The translations under genes and the position numbers were made by a program. This document shows, piece by piece, positions 41,501 to 46,943 of a stretch of 46,943 bases of DNA. Positions within the stretch are counted from its first letter, which is position 1. Each line of letters begins with the position of its first letter. The stretch is from Anaerolineales bacterium (GTDB lineage: Bacteria > Chloroflexota > Anaerolineae > Anaerolineales > Villigracilaceae), in NCBI GenBank assembly GCA_020847435.1, contig JADLBX010000063.1:1-46943 (forward strand), written 5' to 3'. Below the pieces are notes generated by a model. The model worked only from the letters and a program-made list of their open reading frames with translations. It was not told the origin of the DNA and made no database searches.

Positions 41501-41605
41501 TACCGCGCTGAGCGGAGCCGCCGTTCGTTGGCGGCGGTGACGAAGCGATTGTGGTTACTTCGTACTTCGTATTGCGTAATTCGTAATTGGTAATTGAGGT
41601 TGATG
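41501..41605. repeat. GCCGCC hairpin and GTAATTGG-type repeat between dnaX and orphan
   Basis: CGCTGAGCGGAGCCGCC and GGCGGCGGTGACGAAGCG form an imperfect hairpin, then TACTTCGTACTTCGTATTGCG and TAATTCGTAATTGGTAATTG run up to the next gene. The words are shared in part with 19126-19158 (TACGAAGTACGC) and 5054-5074 (TTACCAATCACC on the other strand). Confidence 0.6.
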
Positions 41606-42049
41606 ATGACTCAAAAGAATGACAAAAGCGAAAAGAAACGACGAGATGTGAAGATCGAATTTATCGTCCCTCCTGTGCCTCAATTGCCTGAGAAGAAAAT
41701 CAGCGAATCGCAGGAAATACAACTCGATATCATCGCCAAAACCAACTTCAATTTTTTCAATGGAAGGAAAATTGCGGAATGGTTGAGAGCGAACCATAAA
41801 ATGTGGCGCGCAGTATTGTTGCCGCTCAACTTCATCTCTCTTCGCGATATGGACGACGGGCATTGGCACGCCGATACGCTTTACGTCTACCCCGAGGATG
41901 GCTGGGGTTTCGAGTTGGAAGAGATCATGCGAGAACAATTTCAGGCTGATGAAGTCAGTTGGATTGGCGGAACTACAGCGGCAGAAATGTTGGGAACATC
42001 GGAGGTGGAAGATAAATCTTATGTGCTTTTAGAAGCATGGTGGGATTAG
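41606..42049 (+). CDS. Orphan protein between dnaX and ybaB
   Basis: A protein of 147 residues whose function I do not recognise. It begins with a Lys-rich tail (about 1-20), continues with a Pro-rich strand (IVPPVPQLPEKKI) and a mixed alpha/beta remainder with many Trp and Asp/Glu residues. Start is the ATG at 41606 or 41603, a few bases after GAGGT, itself inside a repeat. It breaks the common dnaX-ybaB-recR order. Confidence 0.65.
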   Translation: MTQKNDKSEKKRRDVKIEFIVPPVPQLPEKKISESQEIQLDIIAKTNFNFFNGRKIAEWLRANHKMWRAVLLPLNFISLRDMDDGHWHADTLYVYPEDGWGFELEEIMREQFQADEVSWIGGTTAAEMLGTSEVEDKSYVLLEAWWD

Positions 42050-42082
42050 TTTCCACCAAGGATAATTTTAGAGGAGTATTCA

Positions 42083-42412
42083 ATGGCAAAAGGATTCAAC
42101 AAAGGACCGCAAATGGGCGGGCAGGCTGGGATGATGCAGCAATTGCAACGCCTGCAACAACAAATGGAAGAGGCGCAGGCGAAACTCGCCGAGGAAACCG
42201 TCACGGCAACGGCGGGCGGCGGCGCGATCAAGGTCGTGATGACGGGCGACCAGAAATGCAAATCCGTCGAAATCTCGCCTGAATTCATGAAAGACGCCGA
42301 TGCGGAGATTCTGCAAGACATGGTCTTGTCTGCTGTCAATATGGCTCTCGACCAATCGCGCGAACTCCAGCAAAAGTTGATGGGTCCGCTGGCGGGTGGG
42401 CTTCCTTTCTAG
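42083..42412 (+). CDS. YbaB/EbfC nucleoid-associated protein
   Basis: A 109-residue DNA-binding protein. The N-terminus is Gly/Met/Gln-rich, followed by a long helix (QQLQRLQQQMEEAQAKLAEE, about 17-36) and a three-strand sheet with VTATAGGGAIKVVMTGDQK (about 38-56), then helix DMVLSAVNMALDQSRELQQKLM. It forms tweezer-like dimers that bind DNA. GAGGAG lies 8 bases before the ATG. It precedes recR as in most bacteria. Confidence 0.95.
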   Translation: MAKGFNKGPQMGGQAGMMQQLQRLQQQMEEAQAKLAEETVTATAGGGAIKVVMTGDQKCKSVEISPEFMKDADAEILQDMVLSAVNMALDQSRELQQKLMGPLAGGLPF

Positions 42413-42420
42413 AATCGATG

Positions 42421-42481
42421 CGTAGGGGCACAGCGAAACCGATTTTTGTTTTGTCCTGAATCGTCTCGCTGTGCCCCTACG
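42421..42481. repeat. GTAGGGGCACAGCG inverted repeat between ybaB and recR
   Basis: Perfect 16-bp arms (42421-42436 and 42466-42481) enclose 29 nt. It ends 9 bp before the recR ATG and would bury part of the leader in a stem; recR has no visible Shine-Dalgarno. Confidence 0.8.
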
Positions 42482-42490
42482 AGTACATAT

Positions 42491-43093
42491 ATGCTCCTCC
42501 CCGAATCCATCCAATCCCTCATCAACGCCCTCGAGCGTTTACCTGGCATCGGACCCAAATCCGCCTCGCGGCTGGCGTTCTACCTCCTCCGCGCCACCGA
42601 CGACGTGTCGGACGATCTCGCGCTTGCCTTGGCGCATCTCAAAAAGAACACCGCGTTTTGCCAGGAATGTTTCAACATCACCGAAGCAGGACGTGAGCGA
42701 TGCGAGATCTGCGAATCCACGCGGCGGGATGGAAGTCTCATCTGTGTCGTCGAAGAAGCGCTCGATGTGTTAGCCCTCGAACGGACGGCTGGCTTCAACG
42801 GCAAGTATCACGTCTTGCAGGGAGTGTTATCGCCCATCGAAGGCGTCGGTCCAGACGATTTGAAGATCAAACAATTGCTGGCTCGTGTGACAAATGGGGG
42901 AGTGAAGGAAGTTATCATCGCCACGAATCCCAGCATGGAAGGCGACGCCACCGCGTTGTACCTGCAAAATCAATTGAAACAATTCGGCGTGCACGTCACC
43001 CGCCTCGCGCGTGGACTTCCCATGGGCGGCGACTTGGAATACGCCGATCAAAACACCTTGTTGCGAGCGCTGTCTGGCAGGCAAGAGATGTAA
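42491..43093 (+). CDS. recR: Recombination protein RecR
   Basis: The 200-residue RecFOR pathway protein. Order: helix-hairpin-helix LERLPGIGPKSASRLAFYLL (about 10-29), a C4 zinc finger CQECFN...CEIC (about 57-75) and a Toprim domain (about 80-175) with CVVEEALDVLALERT, YHVLQGVLSPIEGVGPDDL and IIATNPSMEGDATALYL. I use the ATG at 42491, where homology starts; the frame extends 15 codons into the inverted repeat. Confidence 0.96.
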   Translation: MLLPESIQSLINALERLPGIGPKSASRLAFYLLRATDDVSDDLALALAHLKKNTAFCQECFNITEAGRERCEICESTRRDGSLICVVEEALDVLALERTAGFNGKYHVLQGVLSPIEGVGPDDLKIKQLLARVTNGGVKEVIIATNPSMEGDATALYLQNQLKQFGVHVTRLARGLPMGGDLEYADQNTLLRALSGRQEM

Positions 43094-43135
43094 TGAAACA
43101 TGACTCGCCCCGAATTTAATCTTTCGAGCTTTTAG

Positions 43136-43249
43136 CCACGAATTACACGGATTTACACGAAAAAAGCCGACCATGTATTGACTGGTCGGCTTTCGTTTTG
43201 CACGATTTGGGTTGAAATTTTATTCTCCGTGAGAATCCGTGAAATCTGT
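43136..43249. repeat. CACGGATT inverted repeat wrapped around a terminator
   Basis: AGCCACGAATTACACGGATT near 43136 and AATCCGTG...CTGTGGCT ending near 43249 are the arms; the terminator at 43161-43199 lies between them. The right arm also encodes the end of the minus-strand dehydrogenase gene. Confidence 0.7.
43161..43199. terminator. Bidirectional rho-independent terminator
   Basis: AAAGCCGACCA (43163-43173) pairs with TGGTCGGCTTT (43183-43193). On the plus strand CGTTTT follows; on the minus strand a T5 run does. It serves both recR and the converging dehydrogenase gene. Confidence 0.88.
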
Positions 43250-44119
43250 GGCTGAATCTTTAAGTTCGGGGTTAATCATGTTTTCGTTATTCGATAATGC
43301 GTCTAAAACATTTTCCAACTTCGGCGTTTCTAGCGAATCTTTGAAGCCTGCAATGCGATGATAAACTTCCGCCGCCGCTTCGTGGAATCCGTTTGGCAAG
43401 CGCGCCTCCTGAAACGTATCCGCTATTTCGTGCATCTCGCCTTCGAACCTCCACGCCTTGGCGGTGACGCGCGCTACTCTGCGGTTTGCTTGCTCTGAAA
43501 AATTCGGATCATCCGCATCCCATAGCTGGTACAACTCGTCGCGCACTCCTAAAGTCTCTGCGGCGGCGAGGATTGCGGAAAGCAGGGCGGTCGTCCCTTT
43601 GGAATATGCCGCGTAGCACATCTTCAGCGCGGATGCCCTTCCGATTTCATCGCCGATAATTTTTGTTTCGAGCGGTCCGTTCGAGAATAGATCGGCGATT
43701 ACCGCTGCGTCCTTCCCCGACAAGTAAAGAAAAGTTTCGTTTGGTTTCCATGCAGGTCCGCCGATGATGCCTCCATCAATGAAGCGGATGCCGTTGGCTT
43801 CCATCATTGCGCCGATTCTCTTGGCGCGTTGCGGAGCGATGGCATTCGCGTCGAGATAATTCCCTTTGAAGCCGCATTGAACGACCGATTTCGCTACATC
43901 TTCCGCCGCGTGAGGCGGACAAACGCTCAATATCGTTTCGCTGATTTCGCAAAGACGGTTGATGGATGCAACTTCTTGCAGATGATACTTTTCCGCACGC
44001 GCACGAGTTTTGTCACTGCGACCTTCCGATGTCCAGTAAACGCCGTGTCCGCTGTTGACGGCTGATGCGGCGATGGAAACTCCCATTTCGCCTGGATGCA
44101 AGATGCCTATGTTCGTCAT
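43220..44119 (-). CDS. NAD(P)-binding dehydrogenase, DUF1932 family, repeat-derived C-terminus
   Basis: A 299-residue beta-hydroxyacid dehydrogenase-like protein. The N-terminus has a Rossmann motif (IGILHPGEMGVSIAASAVNSG, about 4-24), GFKGNYLDANAIAP (about 88-101) and FIDGGIIGGPAWKP (about 113-126); the second half is the helical DUF1932 domain (about 195-265). Substrate unknown; relatives include 6-phosphogluconate and 3-hydroxyisobutyrate dehydrogenases. AAGGAGCG lies before the ATG. The last residues (SATDFTDSHGE) come from a CACGGATT-type repeat, so the original stop seems to have been lost or replaced. Confidence 0.87.
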   Translation of the reverse strand: MTNIGILHPGEMGVSIAASAVNSGHGVYWTSEGRSDKTRARAEKYHLQEVASINRLCEISETILSVCPPHAAEDVAKSVVQCGFKGNYLDANAIAPQRAKRIGAMMEANGIRFIDGGIIGGPAWKPNETFLYLSGKDAAVIADLFSNGPLETKIIGDEIGRASALKMCYAAYSKGTTALLSAILAAAETLGVRDELYQLWDADDPNFSEQANRRVARVTAKAWRFEGEMHEIADTFQEARLPNGFHEAAAEVYHRIAGFKDSLETPKLENVLDALSNNENMINPELKDSATDFTDSHGE

Positions 44120-44145
44120 GGTCGCTCCTTGTGATTCAAAAGTTC

Positions 44146-44195
44146 AAGCGACAGTTGTGCTGTCGCTTACCTCGACGCAGTGCAACTGCGTCGAG
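44146..44195. repeat. Two adjacent hairpins in the divergent intergenic region
   Basis: AAGCGACAG/CTGTCGCTT (44146-44154, 44160-44168) and CTCGACGCAG/CTGCGTCGAG (44171-44180, 44186-44195), each with a 5-nt loop. They would lie in the leader of the minus-strand dehydrogenase if it starts at the TATACT at 44220-44225. Confidence 0.75.
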
Positions 44196-44237
44196 AACTT
44201 ATTTCTTCTTTATTTCCAGTATAGCATTTCCACAAGG

Positions 44238-44243
44238 TAAAAT
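44238..44243 (+). promoter_or_regulatory. -10 box of the glycosyltransferase pair, leaderless arrangement
   Basis: TAAAAT is followed by 6 nt (ATCCGC) and the ATG at 44250. Confidence 0.5.
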
Positions 44244-44249
44244 ATCCGC

Positions 44250-45500
44250 ATGAACATCGCCATCCTCACCTACGGCTCGCGCGGCGACGTTCAACCGTTC
44301 CTTCCCTTGTCCGTCAAATTAATTTCACGGGGGCATCACGTCAAACTCGCCGCGCCGTCGCGGTTCAAGAATCTTGTCGAAGGATATGGGATAACTTTCA
44401 TCCCCTTGCCTGGCGATCCAGCCGATGCGATTCAAAAAATCACCGCTGGCGGGCAAAACATTTTCACGATGCTCCGCGAGGGATTGCGTCATGCGTTTGA
44501 AGTGGGCGGACCAGTTTTCCGTCAGAGCGAAGAAGCGTGCAAAGGCGCCGACCTCATCATCCATGCGTTTTCACACGCGGTGTACGGTCACACGCTTGCG
44601 CGCGAGTTGAACATCCTCGACATCCACATTCAAACTTTTCCGATGTTTGCGCCAACGGGCGATTATCCCAGCGTTGTCTTGCCTGATCTGAAAAATCGTT
44701 CGTTGAATTATTTCACTCATCTTGCAGGCATCAAGATCATCTGGTGGCTCTCGCGGTTTGGATATGAATACATCCGCCGCCGCGCGGGATTTCCCAAACG
44801 CAAACTTTTTTTCCCGTTTGACAAAGATCCGCTTCGCCCTCCGACGTTGATTCTGTGCGCGTGGAGCCCCAGCCTTCTCCCCCCTTCGGCGGAATGGACG
44901 GCGAACGTCCGCGTGACGGGATTTTTCTTTTTTGATGAAACCGAATCGTATCAACCGCCTGCCGAGTTGCAAAATTTTTTAAGCGCGGGCGATGCTCCCA
45001 TTTGCGTTTCGTTTGGGAGCATGGTCAATCGTGATGCGAAACGAATTGACGAAATCATTCGTGAGTCTCTGAGGCGGACGAATCATCGAGGGATTATTTT
45101 GTCTGGGTGGGGGATGGTGAACCAACCTCCTTCAAGTGATTTGCTTTATCTCGAATCCGCTCCGCATGACTGGTTATTGCCGCGTTGTAAAATGATCGTC
45201 CATCACGGCGGCGCTGGCACGGTCTCCGCTGGATTGCGAGCGGGCATTCCGCAAGTTGTCGTGCCGTTCATGACCGACCAGCCTTTTTGGGCGCGGCGCG
45301 TCCACGCGGCTGGAGTAAGCTCCAAGCCGATTCTTGTAAAACGCCTTTCCGTTGAACGGCTGACTCAAGCAATCATCGAAGCGGACCAAGAAGCAATTCA
45401 TGCAAGGGCAGGCGCGCTTGGGCAAGTTGTTCGAAAAGAAAATGGCGTGGAGCGCGCAGTAGAACTGATCGAAACGCACATGCGAAATTGGGCGAAATGA
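44250..45500 (+). CDS. GT1-type (UGT-like) glycosyltransferase, first tandem copy
   Basis: A 416-residue GT-B fold glycosyltransferase of the UDP-glucuronosyl/glucosyltransferase type (COG1819, like sterol or macrolide glycosyltransferases). The N-terminal donor-loop TYGSRGDVQPFLPLSVKL (about 6-23) and the C-terminal donor-binding signature HHGGAGTVSAGLRAGIPQVV (about 315-334), then PFMTDQPFWARRV, are clear. It transfers an activated sugar to a lipid or small hydrophobic acceptor; which one is unknown. The next gene is a close paralogue starting within its stop (ATGA), so the pair is an operon produced by tandem duplication. Confidence 0.92.
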   Translation: MNIAILTYGSRGDVQPFLPLSVKLISRGHHVKLAAPSRFKNLVEGYGITFIPLPGDPADAIQKITAGGQNIFTMLREGLRHAFEVGGPVFRQSEEACKGADLIIHAFSHAVYGHTLARELNILDIHIQTFPMFAPTGDYPSVVLPDLKNRSLNYFTHLAGIKIIWWLSRFGYEYIRRRAGFPKRKLFFPFDKDPLRPPTLILCAWSPSLLPPSAEWTANVRVTGFFFFDETESYQPPAELQNFLSAGDAPICVSFGSMVNRDAKRIDEIIRESLRRTNHRGIILSGWGMVNQPPSSDLLYLESAPHDWLLPRCKMIVHHGGAGTVSAGLRAGIPQVVVPFMTDQPFWARRVHAAGVSSKPILVKRLSVERLTQAIIEADQEAIHARAGALGQVVRKENGVERAVELIETHMRNWAK

Positions 45501-46783
45501 AAATCACCATCCTCACCTACGGCTCACGCGGCGACGTTCAACCGTTTCTTCCGCTATCGCTTGGCTTGATGGCGCGTGGACATTCGGTCAAACTTGCCGC
45601 GCCCCACCGATTCAAAAATCTCGTCGAAGGATATGGCATCCATTTTGTGCCTTTGGCTGGCGACCCCGAAGATTTGAGTCGGCGGTTGAACAATGTCGGC
45701 TTCAATCCTTTCAAGCAAATGCGTGAGATGATGGATCACGCCATAGCGATCGGCGCCGATGTTGCGCGTCAAGTTGATGAAGCCTGCCGCGACGCCGAAC
45801 TGATCATCCACACCTTTGCTCACGCGGTCGGCGCGCACACCACTGCGCGTGAAAAGCACATCCCCGATGTTCACATCCAGACCTTTCCGATGTTCACGCC
45901 TACGGGCGATTATCCCAATGTCGCTTTGCCCAATCTGAAACTCCGCGCCTTGAATTACTTATCGCACGTTTTTTCGAGTCAAATTTCAAAATGGACTTCA
46001 AAATTTGGATACGAACAAGTCCGCCGCCGTGCGGGATTGCCCAAGCGCAAACTTCATTTTCCTTTTGACAAAAATCCGCCCTTCGATAAACTCAGGACAT
46101 CGCTTCGCCCTCCGACGTTGATTCTGTGCGCGTGGAGCCCCAGCGTTTTGCTTCCTTCAAGAGAATGGGGCGAGAATGTCCACGTGACGGGATATTTCTT
46201 CTTTGATTTCAATGAAGCCTACAAGCCGCCTGATGAATTGCGGTCATTCTTGAACTCAGGCGAAAAACCGATTTGCGTTTCATTTGGGAGCATGGTCAAT
46301 CGTGATGCAAAGCGAATTGATGAAATCATTCGTGAGTCTCTGAAGCGGACAAATCATCGAGGAATTATTTTGTCGGGGTGGGGAAGGGTGAATCAACCAG
46401 CCTCGGACGATTTGCTTTACCTCGAATCGGCGCCGCATGACTGGTTGTTGCCGCGTTGTAAAATGATCGTCCATCACGGCGGCGCGGGGACAACCTCCGC
46501 TGGGTTGCGTGCAGGGATACCGAATATCGTTGTGCCTTTCACCGCAGACCAGCCGTTCTGGGGCAGGTGTGTCCACGCGGTGGGCGCTGGACCCAAACCG
46601 ATCTTGGTGAAGGATCTCAGCGTGGACAGACTCGTGAAGGCGATTGCCGATGCGGCGAGTCAAGCCGAGGGTGAGCGGGCAGATGAAATGGGGAAGAAGA
46701 TCCGTGCTGAGGATGGGGTGAATCAGGCGGTGGCGTTGGTCGAATCCCATGTGCGCGATTGGTATGAAACGGCAATTTTTTAA
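45497..46783 (+). CDS. GT1-type glycosyltransferase, second tandem copy with 8-residue insertion
   Basis: A 428-residue close paralogue of the preceding enzyme with the same TYGSRGDVQPFLPLS and HHGGAGTTSAGLRAGIP signatures. The coding DNA is almost identical over stretches (for example around 46288-46340 against 45022-45075). The important difference is residues 195-202, PFDKLRTS, absent from the first copy, where PFDKDPLRPPTL continues directly. The extra 24 bp are a copy of the CCCTTCGA-N4-CTCAGG mini-element. Outside that, length and motifs agree, so the protein is likely functional; acceptor unknown. Confidence 0.92.
   Translation: MKITILTYGSRGDVQPFLPLSLGLMARGHSVKLAAPHRFKNLVEGYGIHFVPLAGDPEDLSRRLNNVGFNPFKQMREMMDHAIAIGADVARQVDEACRDAELIIHTFAHAVGAHTTAREKHIPDVHIQTFPMFTPTGDYPNVALPNLKLRALNYLSHVFSSQISKWTSKFGYEQVRRRAGLPKRKLHFPFDKNPPFDKLRTSLRPPTLILCAWSPSVLLPSREWGENVHVTGYFFFDFNEAYKPPDELRSFLNSGEKPICVSFGSMVNRDAKRIDEIIRESLKRTNHRGIILSGWGRVNQPASDDLLYLESAPHDWLLPRCKMIVHHGGAGTTSAGLRAGIPNIVVPFTADQPFWGRCVHAVGAGPKPILVKDLSVDRLVKAIADAASQAEGERADEMGKKIRAEDGVNQAVALVESHVRDWYETAIF
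46079..46102 (+). repeat. 24-bp in-frame insertion of the CCCTTCGA-CTCAGG mini-element
   Basis: Alignment with the first glycosyltransferase copy at 44832-44834 shows CCG joined directly to CTTCGCCCTCCGACG there, whereas here 24 bases stand between the same words. The inserted DNA begins CCCTTCGATAAACTCAGGAC. This is a direct comparison within the window, so gain or loss of the element is seen rather than assumed. Confidence 0.88.
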
Positions 46784-46804
46784 GGTAAATTTGTCTGACG
46801 ACTA

Positions 46805-46832
46805 TTGACAAAGTAATCGAAAAGCATATAAT
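46805..46832 (+). promoter_or_regulatory. Strong consensus promoter reading out of the window
   Basis: TTGACA and TATAAT, both perfect consensus, 16 bp apart. No coding start follows in the remaining 111 bases. CGTCAGA (46902-46908) pairs with TCTGACG (46933-46939), and GAAAACTGAGTAG lies between, a composition like the leader of a structured RNA operon. A ribosomal RNA operon just beyond the window is one possibility. Confidence 0.75.
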
Positions 46833-46943
46833 CAGCGTTCGCCAGTAAGTTCACGGATCTCGTCCCCCTGACAGATCATTGAAAACTGAGTAGTGGTCTC
46901 ACGTCAGAGACACAAGCCTGTTGGTTTTGCAGTCTGACGAGCC

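Overview
The window reads as a chromosomal segment of a Chloroflexota bacterium, most likely class Anaerolineae. This is inferred from family content: proline/threonine-rich linkers in surface proteins, a CAP-domain lipoprotein with an NBR1-type Ig domain, a DUF1800/DUF1501 pair, a bacterial inositol-3-phosphate synthase, hrcA-grpE-dnaK-dnaJ under a CIRCE element, and dnaX-ybaB-recR. Genes are dense and on both strands. I saw no tRNA, rRNA body, CRISPR array or transposase.

Layout. 0.3-5 kb: a large unrecognised protein, an ECF sigma/anti-sigma pair and two related small membrane proteins. 5-8 kb: DUF1800 and DUF1501 secretion-associated proteins. 8.4-10.1 kb: a RelE-type toxin-antitoxin pair and an AT-rich SHOCT protein. 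10.3-15.5 kb (minus strand): a CAP lipoprotein, a methylase-like protein with eroded catalytic motifs, a SAM methyltransferase and inositol-3-phosphate synthase. 15.6-19.1 kb: a GAF histidine kinase, a PfkB sugar kinase and an M20 peptidase. 19.2-23.3 kb (minus): a GAF/PAS nucleotide cyclase and a transglutaminase-like membrane protein. 23.4-26.6 kb: a PAP2 phosphatase and a Ser/Thr kinase with a TolB-like propeller. 26.7-31.9 kb: the HrcA/CIRCE heat-shock cluster with an extra membrane-protein gene between grpE and dnaK. 32.1-32.7 kb: an AbrB/VapC pair. 33-39.9 kb: a PLP lyase, a UbiA prenyltransferase, a NUDIX-crcB-DUF190-prmA run, two surface proteins and an AT-rich orphan. 39.9-43.1 kb: dnaX, an orphan, ybaB and recR. 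43.2-46.8 kb: a DUF1932 dehydrogenase and two tandem glycosyltransferases, followed by a strong promoter reading out of the window.

The most unusual feature is the small palindromic and tandem repeats. Several families fill the intergenic gaps, and related units also sit in frame inside genes. The clearest case is a 24-bp unit present in one of the two tandem glycosyltransferases and absent from the other. Others lie in prmA, the M20 peptidase, the DUF1800 gene and the methylase-like gene. At least two C-termini appear to be made of repeat sequence. This resembles the behaviour of Rickettsia palindromic elements but with unrelated sequences. A second theme is promoters whose -10 box ends 6-7 nt before the ATG, which predicts leaderless mRNAs for several genes.
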